Shown: one piece after another, positions 23,503-33,135 of the stretch | How positions within the stretch are numbered: position 1 is the stretch's first letter | How the letters are laid out: each line of letters opens with the position of its first letter | Source of the DNA: Microcoleus vaginatus WJT46-NPBG5 | GTDB lineage: Bacteria; Cyanobacteriota; Cyanobacteriia; Cyanobacteriales; Oscillatoriaceae | Direction: 5' to 3' | Assembly (NCBI GenBank): GCA_019359355.1 | Contig: JAHHHM010000008.1 | Location: 62,001 to 126,000, forward strand | Length of the DNA: 64,000 bases | Translations under genes and position numbers: made by a program | The notes under the pieces: model-generated | Databases searched by the model: none | What the model was told of the DNA's origin: nothing | What the model saw: the letters and a program-made list of their open reading frames with translations, nothing else

Positions 23503-25611
23503 TTAGGAGGCGGTGGCAACGCGATCTCGTCCCTCTTGCTTTGCGCGATACAGCGCCGCATCAGCAGCGCGAACCACCGTCGAAGCATTCACTCCGTGTA
23601 ACGGGCAAGTCGCCACCCCCAACGAGAGCGTAATCATTCCCAAAGGCTGCCGGCGGTACTGAACGTGCAAGTGCTTCACACCCTCGCGTAACTGCTCGGC
23701 TCGTTGCTGCGTTATCTGCAAAGACGCTTCAGGCAAAATCAGGGTGAACTCTTCACCCCCATAACGGCAGGCAACATCTGAACCTCGGATCGAACCTTGC
23801 AAAAATACGGCCAATTCTTGCAGCAGAGTATCCCCGGCCTCATGACCAAATGTATCGTTGAAGTGCTTAAAGTGGTCAATATCAAGCATGATGATGCCCA
23901 CCGAGTGTTTTTGGCGTTCGGCTCGGTGTAACTCGCGCTCTAGCGATTCTTCCAGATAGCGCCGGTTAAACAAACCCGTCAGGGGATCGCGAATGCTTTG
24001 GTTTTTCAGCGTTTCCCGCAGCCTTAAGTTAGCCAATGACAAGGCAACGTGTTCCGCAACCGTTACTGCCAACTGTTGTTTGGCTTCTGTAAATTTCCCG
24101 CGTTGTGATCCACTCAAAAACAACAGCCCCAAGTTTTCTCCCTGCGCCGTCATCGGGACGCAGAAACATTCCGCCGGCAAGGGTTGGGTAAAGTGCTGAC
24201 AGGCTAAACCGCTATGGGTGTTTTCAAACAGATGCGCTCGGCCACAGCGAATGGCCCAGCAATTATTGGTGGAGAATACCAATTGGCTGGAAAGCTCCGA
24301 TCCCCACGTGGTTGCCGCCTCCACCATATTTCCAGAAGCACTGATCGCATAAATGCCGCCTGAGTGATGGGGGAACAGTTTTTGGATTAATCGCGGGATC
24401 ACGCTGTAGGCTTCTTCTAAGGTGAGACACGCTTGCAGTGAATCGGTGATGCGGCTGAGTGAGCGAATTTCAAAGTTAGCCTCTGAGAGTTCTTCTACAA
24501 GCTGTTCCACTCTGGAGGTGTGGCGCTGAAATCTCAGCAGATAAATCGCAAAACAGCCCGTGAGGATCAGTCCGCTGGCAAGCGCCATCCACGCAATCCA
24601 AGGTCTTTGTTTGGAGAGGTATTGAGGGGTTGGGACGATCAGAAGCGACCACTGCCGGCTGCCCACATTCAAGCGGCGAGTGCAAGTGGTTGGCTTGGGA
24701 CAGACCAACTTGCTGTTCATTTTAAGCCGATCTTTGTCGGTCGGTTTGCTGAGAACGCGATTCGTGCTTGATTCATAGAAAGCAAGGAAGTTTTCTGCAA
24801 CGCCTGGAGTTTCGTCGTAAAAAGCTACATTGAGATCCTCTAAGTCCAGTCCTGTGAGGGAGGTTTTAACAAAATCTGTCAGCAAAAAAACACTGATGAG
24901 AAACCCTTTTAAGTTCTGCCGGCGTGTTAGGAGGGTGTTGTGGGGAACGCCGTTTTGATAGATGGGCAAGGCAACTAAGAAGCCCGGTTGATCGATCAGT
25001 AAATCAAGCCGACTGGTGGCGATCATGTTGCCGGTGTCGCGTGCTTGTTCTAAAGCTGAGCGACGTCTGATCTCGGAACCATAGTTGAAACCAATAGCCA
25101 AGTCATACTTCCCCGCCGGCTCAAGGTAAGCAGCCGGGAAATATTCCGCTCTCGCAGCCGCTCTGACCATTGTCCCCTGACTTTGCTGTTCCGTAATCTG
25201 GAAAGTGGCGTCACCTTGCGCCTTACGGACTGTCTCGAAAGCTGCTCGCTGGGCATTTGTGACACGGGGAACCCAGCCCAGCGCTTCAATACTGGGATGG
25301 CGAGACAGGATGTTCGTGCTTAACTGGCTGAACTCTTGCCGCGTTACCTCTCTCGGGGAGACGCTATAGAAGTCACTAACGCCTAGCAGCGCTTCAAAAT
25401 TTCTATCGATATTTTTCTGCAACGAACTCGCTAAGTTGTCGGTTCGCTTTTGGAGTTGAACGTTCAGTCCTTCCTGTTGCCATTGCCGCACCACAAAAAA
25501 CGCTACGACTGATAACCCCACCCCGGCAAAGATCATGAAGCCAGGGGTGAGGTAACGACCCACAAATAAATCCCTGATGGCTACATTTAGCGATTTGCGC
25601 TTGGCACTCAT
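23503..25611 (-). CDS. CHASE-GAF-GGDEF diguanylate cyclase
   Basis: 702 aa membrane-anchored sensor that should make cyclic-di-GMP. Helix 1 is at about 18-42. The CHASE sensor domain follows, outside the membrane, at about 75-330 (RHPSIEALGWVPRVTNAQR). A second helix is at about 338-360. A GAF-like domain spans about 385-535, with several Cys and His. The GGDEF domain is C-terminal with active GGEEF (CRYGGEEFTLILPEA). An RGSD inhibitory-site motif sits five residues before GGEEF, so product inhibition is expected. All key residues are present. Confidence 0.9.
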   Translation of the reverse strand: MSAKRKSLNVAIRDLFVGRYLTPGFMIFAGVGLSVVAFFVVRQWQQEGLNVQLQKRTDNLASSLQKNIDRNFEALLGVSDFYSVSPREVTRQEFSQLSTNILSRHPSIEALGWVPRVTNAQRAAFETVRKAQGDATFQITEQQSQGTMVRAAARAEYFPAAYLEPAGKYDLAIGFNYGSEIRRRSALEQARDTGNMIATSRLDLLIDQPGFLVALPIYQNGVPHNTLLTRRQNLKGFLISVFLLTDFVKTSLTGLDLEDLNVAFYDETPGVAENFLAFYESSTNRVLSKPTDKDRLKMNSKLVCPKPTTCTRRLNVGSRQWSLLIVPTPQYLSKQRPWIAWMALASGLILTGCFAIYLLRFQRHTSRVEQLVEELSEANFEIRSLSRITDSLQACLTLEEAYSVIPRLIQKLFPHHSGGIYAISASGNMVEAATTWGSELSSQLVFSTNNCWAIRCGRAHLFENTHSGLACQHFTQPLPAECFCVPMTAQGENLGLLFLSGSQRGKFTEAKQQLAVTVAEHVALSLANLRLRETLKNQSIRDPLTGLFNRRYLEESLERELHRAERQKHSVGIIMLDIDHFKHFNDTFGHEAGDTLLQELAVFLQGSIRGSDVACRYGGEEFTLILPEASLQITQQRAEQLREGVKHLHVQYRRQPLGMITLSLGVATCPLHGVNASTVVRAADAALYRAKQEGRDRVATAS

Positions 25612-26209
25612 TTGATGTACCTGCTGGATGTTTTATCCAGATATAAACTTTTAGTAGACAGGAAAGTGAGGTGCACATCACAGCTTTCCGAGAACTGGAT
25701 GTGCCAGTTTTAATGTACTCAGTGATTTAAGGACAGTAACCTGCGTCTCCCCTAACAAATTTCACTCTGAAGCTATACTAAGTATTGTTAAAAATTTGTC
25801 TGTAATGAATTAAATTGAAAAATTAATCTATGCAAAATAAAAGTGAGGCTTATAACAATGATAACGGGCACCGGCAAGGAATCGTCCTTAGGTTATCGGA
25901 AAGCAGACGTTTAATTCACTGGCTTCGTCTCCGACTTTAGGCTGCTGCGAGTTCCCCTCTGTCCGTGAGATACTCTAGCAACTTTGAGCGCAGACCGCCT
26001 CATCCAACAGCAGTAATCTTTCAGGGTTCCCAACTTGCCCTTAGAGGCTCATAACGTTTTGTTAAGCATGAGACTTGCAACTGAGCAAGTCGGTTCCCGA
26101 ACACGACATTGGGCGATCCCCACAGCAAAGTAAAGACCTCAATCAAGGTCATTCCTGAAGAGGAGGCATCTAAAATTAACGAGCTTGCAATTGGCAAACG
26201 AGAAAATCT
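25612..26209. other. 598-base gap with no gene recognised
   Basis: Lies between the divergent GGDEF and alpha/beta-hydrolase-like genes. It is AT-rich near 25,780-25,850. I see no tRNA, riboswitch signature or convincing ORF; promoters of both flanking genes should be here. Confidence 0.3.
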
Positions 26210-26821
26210 GTGAGTTTAATTATTTGTCCGGGCATTCATCACCCAAGGTTGACAGAAACCTTTATTAAAGAGTTACAGGATCAGCTTCAGGAACGTGGCT
26301 CGGCTGCTTGTCAATCCGAGACATTACTGGTTTTCCCAACTCAGGACTACCCAGCATATTGTGCCCCTGAAATTTTCCAGTTTTTGCAAGCGCATCTGGG
26401 CAGTGGCGCAACCCTGAGACAGCCGGAAGCGTCGTTAATATTTATCAGCTTTAGTGCCGGCGTTGCCGGCGCAATTGGGGCAGCGTGGGCATGGCGGCAA
26501 ATGGGCGGGAGGGTGAATGCCTTCATCGCCTTGGATGGTTGGGGGGTGCCGCTGTATGGCGATTTTCCCATCTACCGGCTCAGTCACGATTACTTCACCC
26601 ACTGGAGTTCTGCTTTACTGGGAGGCGGAGAAGAAAGTTTCTATGCCTCACCGCCGGTGGAACATTTAGACTTGTGGCGCTCACCACAAACTGTTCAAGG
26701 ATGGTGGTTTCGCAAAACCGGCTTCGGGTTTGAACCGCCGATCCCCACAAATGCCGCTCTGTTTTTAGCTACCCTTATAGAGCGTCACGGTGTACTCCTC
26801 CCACCTGTTTGTGAGGAATAA
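26210..26821 (+). CDS. Alpha/beta-hydrolase-like cyanobacterial protein
   Basis: 203 aa, start GTG. The N-terminus (SLIICPGIHHPRLTETFI) and the elbow-like IFISFSAGVAGAIGAAWAW (S-F-S-A-G, about residues 82-100) suggest an alpha/beta hydrolase fold. The following FIALDGWGVPLYGDFPIYRL and SHDYFTHWSS hold possible Asp and His, but the triad cannot be assigned by eye. Known to me only as a conserved hypothetical of cyanobacteria. The MFS transporter gene begins 39 bases downstream on the same strand, so the two may form an operon. Confidence 0.65.
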   Translation: MSLIICPGIHHPRLTETFIKELQDQLQERGSAACQSETLLVFPTQDYPAYCAPEIFQFLQAHLGSGATLRQPEASLIFISFSAGVAGAIGAAWAWRQMGGRVNAFIALDGWGVPLYGDFPIYRLSHDYFTHWSSALLGGGEESFYASPPVEHLDLWRSPQTVQGWWFRKTGFGFEPPIPTNAALFLATLIERHGVLLPPVCEE

Positions 26822-26860
26822 ATCGTTTTATGTTAATTCATTCAAAGATAAATTTTTCCT

Positions 26861-28114
26861 ATGCTTCCAGCTAGCCCACCCCCCTCTGGGAGCGGATTTC
26901 GCGCTCTGTTTCGGAATCGACCCTTCATGTTGCTGTGGACTGGGCAGATACTGTCCCAGGTGGCGGATAAAGTCTTTCTTGTCCTACTAATTACCCTGTT
27001 GGTAGACTACAGACCTCCCAATGCCTTAAAAGCCTCCATGAAATCGGCTGTATTAGTAGCTAATACGGTGCCGGCAATTCTTTTCGGTTCTGCGGCAGGC
27101 ATTTTTGTTGACCGCTTTGACAAGAAGCAAATTTTAATTATTTCCAATCTGCTGCGAGGGCTATTACTCCTAGCGATCCCCTTGCTACCGAAGGAGTTTG
27201 CATTCCTGTTGGTGGTGGCGTTTTTAGAATCGATCCTGACCCAATTTTTCGCACCGGCAGAGTTGTCCACAATTCCCTTGCTGGTGCCCAAAGAGGGATT
27301 GCTCTCTGCAAACGCCCTGTTTACCACAACGATGTTGAGTTCCTTAATTATTGGTTTTGCGGTGGGCGAGCCGGTGCTTAGCTTCGCTAGAAATTGGGGT
27401 GGCGACTACGGTCAAGAATTTGCAGTGGCAGGGCTGTACCTGTTGGCAGCAGCAGCCTTTTATTTCCTTCCCCTCAAAAAAACTGTCCTTCCAGATCCAT
27501 TGGTTGTTGTCCATCCTTGGAGCGATTTCAAAGAAGGCTTGCGCTATCTCAAGAAAAACCGCTTGGTGAGTAATGCGATGCTGCAACTGAGCGTTCTTTA
27601 CTCAGTGTTTGCGGCGCTCACCGTTTTGGCCAGCGTTCTGGTGGTCGATATCGGTCTCAAGGAAAATCAATTTGGCTTTCTGTTGGCAGCCGCTGGGGTA
27701 GGCATGGTGTTTGGTGCCGGCATTTTGGGTCATTGGGGCGATCGCTTTCACCACAAGCCTTTGCCATTAATTGGGTTTTTAACTATGGGCTTTGTCTTAT
27801 GCGTATTTACCTTAGTCGATGAACTGTGGCTGGTTTTAGCATTAAGCGGGCTGTTGGGCTTGGGCGCTTCGCTCATTGGCGTACCAATGCAGACTTTAAT
27901 TCAAGAGCAAACCCCTGAATCAATGCGGGGCAAGGTTTTTGGCTTTCAAAATAATGTTGTCAATATTGCCCTGAGTCTGCCACTGGCAATTGCTGGACCC
28001 CTTACGGATATGGTTGGGTTGCGGGCGGTTATGCTCGCCATGAGTTTTGTCGTGTGCATCGTGGGGATTTGGGCTTGGCAAAATACCCGCCGCGTTTTGC
28101 AAGATGTGATTTAG
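26861..28114 (+). CDS. MFS exporter (MFS_3, enterobactin-exporter-like)
   Basis: 417 aa, 12 hydrophobic segments, major facilitator of the inner membrane. The motif-A-like loop between helices 2 and 3 reads GIFVDRFDKKQILIISNLLR, and the matching second-half loop is GHWGDRFHHKPLPLIGFL. The closing part includes MRGKVFGFQNNVVNIALSLP, typical of MFS_3 proteins such as EntS-like exporters. Substrate unknown. It follows the hydrolase-like gene by 39 bases. Confidence 0.82.
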   Translation: MLPASPPPSGSGFRALFRNRPFMLLWTGQILSQVADKVFLVLLITLLVDYRPPNALKASMKSAVLVANTVPAILFGSAAGIFVDRFDKKQILIISNLLRGLLLLAIPLLPKEFAFLLVVAFLESILTQFFAPAELSTIPLLVPKEGLLSANALFTTTMLSSLIIGFAVGEPVLSFARNWGGDYGQEFAVAGLYLLAAAAFYFLPLKKTVLPDPLVVVHPWSDFKEGLRYLKKNRLVSNAMLQLSVLYSVFAALTVLASVLVVDIGLKENQFGFLLAAAGVGMVFGAGILGHWGDRFHHKPLPLIGFLTMGFVLCVFTLVDELWLVLALSGLLGLGASLIGVPMQTLIQEQTPESMRGKVFGFQNNVVNIALSLPLAIAGPLTDMVGLRAVMLAMSFVVCIVGIWAWQNTRRVLQDVI

Positions 28115-28456
28115 GGCAAGGGGCAACGCTGCGGTCACAAGAAGGTTAGGGGGATAGGGCGATGATCAGGCAAGCCTGCGCTAACCTGAAGGTATCGAGT
28201 GCGGGAAATTGGGAGCTGGGAATTGAAAATTTTCTTAACTTTTCCTTCTTGCTTGTCTCTTACTTTGTTTTCCCTAACTACCCAGCGCGCTTCCTACTTT
28301 TACGCTTCCCCTCGCCCGTTCTATTTCTCCTTAAAACCCATCAAAGTGTTAAGGTCTGCTCAAAATTGCGCTATAGTTATACCTTCTAAGGCATGATTAT
28401 TAAATAAAATCATCGACTATTAATCCATAAAAAAACTCATTGCGTGAGGTTTGTCT
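28115..28456. other. Leader/intergenic region before ilvB
   Basis: About 340 bases with no gene. No leader peptide rich in Leu/Val/Ile followed by an attenuator is evident. AT-rich sequence at 28,395-28,440 is the likely promoter area. GAGG at 28446-28449 is the ribosome site for the GTG at 28457. Confidence 0.35.
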
Positions 28457-30295
28457 GTGCAACTGCAAAGAAGTGTGGCAACCAGTATTGCAACTGGTGC
28501 CTTTGCCCTAATTGATAGTCTTAAGCGCCACGGCGTTAAGCATATTTTCGGTTATCCAGGTGGCGCAATTCTGCCGATCTACGACGAGCTGTACCGAGCT
28601 GAAGCTGAAGGTGGTATCCAGCATATTTTGGTTAGACATGAGCAGGGTGCGGCTCATGCAGCAGATGCTTACTCTCGTGCTACCGGCCAAGTGGGAGTGT
28701 GTTTTGCCACGTCTGGCCCCGGAGCGACGAATTTAGTCACCGGCATCGCCAACGCCCACATGGACTCGATCCCGATGGTGATTATCACGGGTCAGGTGAG
28801 TCGGGCGTCAATTGGGACGGATGCGTTCCAGGAAACGGATATTTGGGGAATTACGCTGCCGATTGTTAAGCATTCTTATGTGGTGCGCGATCCCAGAGAT
28901 ATGTCGCGGATCGTGGCGGAAGCGTTTCATATCGCCGCCACGGGACGTCCAGGTCCAGTGTTGGTGGATGTGCCCAAAGATGTGGCACTGGAACAATTTG
29001 ACTATGTGCCGGTGGAACCGGGATCGGTAAAGTTACCGGGATACCGGCCAACGGTGAAGGGCAATCCTCGTCAAATTAATCAAGCGATCACGCTGATCCG
29101 GCAATCACAGCGTCCGCTGTTATATGTGGGAGGCGGTGCGATTGCTGCCGGTGCTCATGCGGAACTTCAGGAATTAGCGGAATACTTCAATATTCCGGTG
29201 ACAACGACACTGATGGGCAAGGGTTCGTTTGATGAAAATCATTCGCTGTCCTTGGGAATGTTGGGGATGCACGGCACGGCTTACGCAAATTTTGCGGTGA
29301 GTGAGTGCGATCTGTTGCTAGCAGTTGGAGCGCGTTTTGATGATCGCGTCACCGGCAAGCTGGATGAGTTTGCCTCTCGCGCTAAGGTAATTCATATTGA
29401 TATTGACCCGGCTGAGGTAGGGAAAAACCGGGCACCAGAAGTTCCCATTGTGGGGGATGTCAGGAAAGTTTTGCAGGAGTTGCTGCGCCGCATTCGGGAA
29501 CTGAAGGAGCCAGCCGATCCTAACCAAACGAAAGCATGGCGGGAACGAATTGAGCGTTGGCGTGAGGATTATCCGTTGGTGGTGCCTCGGTATGCCGATA
29601 GTTTGTCGCCACAAGAGGTGATTGTGGAATTTGCAACTCAGGCTCCCCAGGCTTACTACACGACGGATGTAGGCCAACACCAAATGTGGTCGGCGCAATT
29701 CTTGAAAAATGGACCCCGCAAGTGGATTTCTAGCGCCGGCTTGGGAACGATGGGCTTTGGGGTGCCGGCGGCGATGGGTGTCAAGGTGGCACTGCCTGAT
29801 GAACAGGTGATTTGTATTGCCGGTGATGCCAGTGTCCAAATGAATATTCAGGAACTGGGTACACTTGCACAGTATGGCATTAATGTCAAGATTGTGATTG
29901 TCAACAACGGCTGGCAGGGGATGGTGCGCCAGTGGCAGCAGACGTTCTATCAAGAGCGTTACTCGTCCTCGAATATGGAAGTCGGGATGCCAGATTTCGT
30001 GATGCTGGCTCAGGCTTATGGCATCAAGGGAATGAGCGTTCGCAGTCGGGATGAGCTGAAGGATGCGGTTGCGGAAATGCTGGCTCATAACGGGCCGGTT
30101 TTGATGGATGTCCACGTCAAGCGCAATGAAAATTGTTACCCGATGGTTGCCCCGGGCAAGAGTAATGCTCAGATGATTGGTTTGCCAGAACGCAGCAAGT
30201 TAGAGAAAGCCGCAGAACTGCTTTACTGTAGTAGCTGCGGTGCTAAGAACATTTCTAGCAGTAATTTCTGCCCGGAATGTGGCACGAAGCTGTAG
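28457..30295 (+). CDS. ilvB: Acetolactate synthase large subunit with zinc ribbon
   Basis: 612 aa from GTG 28457, preferred over TTG 28451 because the Shine-Dalgarno GAGG is 7 bases before GTG. A thiamine-diphosphate enzyme, the first common step of valine, leucine and isoleucine synthesis. The catalytic glutamate is in [19 protein letters not shown]. The ThDP/Mg motif runs [15 protein letters not shown] to [13 protein letters not shown]. The last 30 residues form an extra zinc ribbon, YCSSCGAKN then [10 protein letters not shown] (two CxxC pairs), absent from E. coli-type enzymes. The regulatory small subunit (ilvN/H) is not in the window. A strong terminator follows at 30318. Confidence 0.93.
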   Translation: MQLQRSVATSIATGAFALIDSLKRHGVKHIFGYPGGAILPIYDELYRAEAEGGIQHILVRHEQGAAHAADAYSRATGQVGVCFATSGPGATNLVTGIANAHMDSIPMVIITGQVSRASIGTDAFQETDIWGITLPIVKHSYVVRDPRDMSRIVAEAFHIAATGRPGPVLVDVPKDVALEQFDYVPVEPGSVKLPGYRPTVKGNPRQINQAITLIRQSQRPLLYVGGGAIAAGAHAELQELAEYFNIPVTTTLMGKGSFDENHSLSLGMLGMHGTAYANFAVSECDLLLAVGARFDDRVTGKLDEFASRAKVIHIDIDPAEVGKNRAPEVPIVGDVRKVLQELLRRIRELKEPADPNQTKAWRERIERWREDYPLVVPRYADSLSPQEVIVEFATQAPQAYYTTDVGQHQMWSAQFLKNGPRKWISSAGLGTMGFGVPAAMGVKVALPDEQVICIAGDASVQMNIQELGTLAQYGINVKIVIVNNGWQGMVRQWQQTFYQERYSSSNMEVGMPDFVMLAQAYGIKGMSVRSRDELKDAVAEMLAHNGPVLMDVHVKRNENCYPMVAPGKSNAQMIGLPERSKLEKAAELLYCSSCGAKNISSSNFCPECGTKL

Positions 30296-30317
30296 TTTAA
30301 TACCGACTTGTTGATTA

Positions 30318-30353
30318 ACTAAAAGAGACGCGAGGATTCGCGTCTCTTTTAGT
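30318..30353 (+). terminator. ilvB terminator
   Basis: ACTAAAAGAGACGCGA and TCGCGTCTCTTTTAGT form a perfect 16-bp stem with a 4-base loop, 23 bases after the stop codon. The A/T flanks make it work in both directions. Confidence 0.9.
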
Positions 30354-30509
30354 ATGGGTAGAAGTGAAGGGTGAAGTCAGCTTATCTTTCTGTTTGCCGC
30401 CTGTCGGCGCAAAACTTAAAAATTTTTATCGCCTGCCGGTGTTCAAAAGAAACTCAATTAATTTGGAATTGTGAGAGCTTACACGTTAACTTTTTAGGTT
30501 TTATATTAT

Positions 30510-30538
30510 GGCAACTTTACCAGGTTGCCTTATTTTTT
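30510..30538 (+). terminator. Second terminator, no gene before it
   Basis: GGCAAC (30510-30515), loop, GTTGCC (30524-30529), then TTATTTTTTT. It lies 157 bases after the ilvB terminator and 106 before the next start. It may end an unseen small RNA or act as an attenuator for the 30644 gene. Confidence 0.6.
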
Positions 30539-30643
30539 TAGCAGAAATACCTACTAGGTTAGTGGTCAATAAGTACCAATAATTGCTATATATAAAAAAT
30601 CAAGCTCAGTTTAATAAACGTCAAGCAAATTAAGGAGCATAGT

Positions 30644-30856
30644 ATGCCCAATCCGCGAGGTCGGCCACGACTAGAGCGCACCGTCATTATGGCACGGGTT
30701 GCCCCTGAGACACCCAGCGCCCTACGACGGGAAGCGATTAAATTGGGGTTTATTCACGGCAAAGGGGCAGCTTTGGGGAAACTGCTAGATGCTTGGGCAG
30801 GCGGAGAGTTTGTTTTGATTCGCCGTGAGTACCTGGAAAAACTTTCGATTAAATGA
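30644..30856 (+). CDS. Small basic protein, RHH-like (unrecognised)
   Basis: 70 aa with a very good ribosome site (AAGGAG 8 bases before ATG). The N-terminus is basic, PNPRGRPRLERTVIMARVAP, followed by helices (ETPSALRREAIKLGF and GKLLDAWAGGEF). The strand-helix-helix order resembles ribbon-helix-helix DNA-binding or CopG-type proteins, but the match is only by shape. No toxin partner is adjacent. Flanked by a terminator on each side, so it is a single-gene unit. Confidence 0.6.
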   Translation: MPNPRGRPRLERTVIMARVAPETPSALRREAIKLGFIHGKGAALGKLLDAWAGGEFVLIRREYLEKLSIK

Positions 30857-30978
30857 TTGACATCAACAAGACAACTGTTTTGGATTTTTTTGCTTAAAGC
30901 TGCGTTCGCCACTCCCTGCCAATGCTGGGAAATTTTAAATGCAGAGGCTGGCTGGCGAAAATTTTTACTTCTGATTTC

Positions 30979-31005
30979 GGCGATCATAACAGGTCGCCTT
31001 TTTTA
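30979..31005 (+). terminator. Terminator after small basic protein gene
   Basis: GGCGA (30979-30983), 10-base loop, TCGCC (30994-30998), then TTTTTTA. About 120 bases beyond the stop. Confidence 0.6.
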
Positions 31006-31233
31006 TTTTGATAATTTAAGATAATGCTGAAGCCGGCACACAAACATTTTCAAATCAGAGTCTCTAATAGTTTCCTGTAAGCGGATATTTATGGCTTAAG
31101 ATTTAATATTAAATCCCTCAATACTTAATGAAGAATTTACCAACCAGCCCTCTCTTAAAATAGAGAGAGGTTGGAGGTACGATTAGTGCTTGTAAATCTT
31201 TGCTCGATTAACGAGAGCGTCTTCGGTTACTAT

Positions 31234-32655
31234 CTAAACCAACTTCTTAATATCACCAAAGGCGCGATAAAAGCCGCCGTGTGCAGACTCCCGTACTTCT
31301 TGAACAAGATAGCGTTCACCCTCTTTGCGAATATCTTTGGGAAACTGCACATTCCATGCCGAGTTATATCCCGGAGAAACCGCACGAACTCGCAGTTTCC
31401 CTCCCTCCCGGAAGCACTCCACAATAACGCCTTGGTTGGTATCGGTGGTGGTTTCCAACGTGTTAGAAGGTGCTGCCCCTTCGGTTTTCGGTGCTTTAAT
31501 GGTTACAGCTTCCGGAATTGTGCCCGCTTGAGCAGCTTTGATAGCAGTTTCACTCGCATCAATGCAGGCTAAAGAACCGTCTGTGGTGACAATGTAGATG
31601 CGATCTCCAAAAAACTGCATCGATAACGCCGATCCGCAACCACTGCCAAGCTTCCACAGACGTTCTCCAGCTTGGTTAAAACAGTAAATAGAGGAAGAGT
31701 TGTCGCCGGCAAACACATATTTGCCATCCTCAGCCGTGGCACAGGAGTAAACCGCACCATCACACTTGTAAACTGTGCCAACTTCGCCTTGTTTGCTAAA
31801 GGAATAAACTTTTCTATCACTGGTGCCGGCATAGACAGCCGATGCTTCTTGCCAGCCAAATAGCACACCACCGGCAGTTTTTTGATGCCAGAGCATTCTG
31901 CCTTCTTTGGCATCATACATCGTCACCCCATTGCTGTGACCATGATAGACCCCATCGCTGTCACAGCGTACCATCCAGCCATCCGAACCCTGACTCAAGC
32001 GAGTCCACTGAGACTCATCCTCATGATTAACGGTTGTCACACCGCCGTTAGCATCGGAGACTCCTAAAAACCCATCTTTGATATCTAGCCAGTAGATATC
32101 CACATCTTCATCAATTTCGTAGGCAAGGCGCGGTATTTTGCCGGTTAAATCGTAAACATTTCCATCATCGCAGCCGGCATAAATCCAGATATCATCCGAA
32201 ACTAAACATTTGACCCCATCAGGAAGTTTAAACTGATTCAAAACTTGACCATTTTGATCAAGCGCAAACACTTTACCATTCTGGTTTCCAACCCAGCAGC
32301 GTTCCGCATCAATAAAGATTCCAAAAGCAGACGATCCCGAAGCAAATTTCCAGATCACCGGCGCTCGTTTTGCTGTTGAAGTTTGGCTAACAACTTGTCG
32401 CCTGGTTACAGAACGTTTCTGGCGCGCTCCCATCGTGGCCGGTTCATAACCTTTTTTCAGCTTTTCGTTAATTTTTTTAGTTGCGTCAGCCTTAGCCTTC
32501 TCAGCAGTAGAATAAGTTTTCGTCTGAGTTTGTCCAGCATCGCCAATTCGACCATAGCGGATAGTTACTTGAGTATCATTAATCGTGACTTCATAGAATT
32601 TATGACTTCCGCCATCTGCTTCGGAAAGCTCTAGATAAGTCTTTTCTTCTGCCAT
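31234..32655 (-). CDS. WGR-domain + PQQ-like beta-propeller protein
   Basis: 473 aa. Residues 1-75 form a WGR domain (YLELSEADGGSHKFYEVTI, then VTIRYGRIGDAGQTQTKTYS), with Tyr in place of the name-giving Trp. A basic linker (GARQKRSVTRRQVV) follows. Residues 95-370 form repeated blades of a WD40/PQQ-like propeller, with units such as CWVGNQNGKVFALDQNGQV, AVYAGTSDRKVYSFSKQGEV and YIVTTDGSLACIDASE. The last 70 residues are a separate small domain (GVIVECFREGGKLRVRAVSP). WGR domains bind nucleic acids in PARP and MolR proteins. No signal peptide, so it is cytosolic. Function unknown. Confidence 0.75.
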   Translation of the reverse strand: MAEEKTYLELSEADGGSHKFYEVTINDTQVTIRYGRIGDAGQTQTKTYSTAEKAKADATKKINEKLKKGYEPATMGARQKRSVTRRQVVSQTSTAKRAPVIWKFASGSSAFGIFIDAERCWVGNQNGKVFALDQNGQVLNQFKLPDGVKCLVSDDIWIYAGCDDGNVYDLTGKIPRLAYEIDEDVDIYWLDIKDGFLGVSDANGGVTTVNHEDESQWTRLSQGSDGWMVRCDSDGVYHGHSNGVTMYDAKEGRMLWHQKTAGGVLFGWQEASAVYAGTSDRKVYSFSKQGEVGTVYKCDGAVYSCATAEDGKYVFAGDNSSSIYCFNQAGERLWKLGSGCGSALSMQFFGDRIYIVTTDGSLACIDASETAIKAAQAGTIPEAVTIKAPKTEGAAPSNTLETTTDTNQGVIVECFREGGKLRVRAVSPGYNSAWNVQFPKDIRKEGERYLVQEVRESAHGGFYRAFGDIKKLV

Positions 32656-33135
32656 GCTCTCCTCACGTTTAATAAAAGATTACTGTTAACCAGCACAAGA
32701 ATTACCACCGCAAACTTAGCTTTTAAGCGTTTAAAGCGAAAAGGTTTTGTTATATTTGTTTATAAAATCTATAAAGACCACACAAATCCATGAAAATTTT
32801 ATTAAAATTAAACTTTTATTGAGCGTAGACGAGTTATATTAAGACCTTGCTCATTTATCTGTCCGTATTCAATCTAGCGAATAGCGCCTCACCAGAGAAG
32901 TGCATGATCATTTGACTACGCTCTAGGGGTGAAAGTTGCATCAACAGCTCAATCACTTAAGATGATCCCTAGTCAATATCTGAATTATTAATTCAGAAAA
33001 GTTTAAATATTTTAAAAAATATAAGTGTTTACATTTTGCCTACTTTCTTAAAAATAAAAAAAACGGACTAATTAGTAAAATTAGTCCGTTTGCTATCAAA
33101 ATTATGAATATTAGTTGAGTAAGTTTGCAAAAAAG
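32656..33135. other. 480-base gap, WGR gene to kinase terminator
   Basis: AT-rich sequence with no convincing gene. It carries the promoter of the WGR gene (minus strand) and the terminator of the downstream kinase gene at 33053-33092. Confidence 0.35.
33053..33092 (-). terminator. Terminator of PfkB kinase gene
   Basis: On the minus strand, AACGGACTAATT pairs with AATTAGTCCGTT over a short loop and is followed by a long T-run (TTTTTTTTATTTTT). It lies 44 bases after the kinase stop. Confidence 0.85.
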
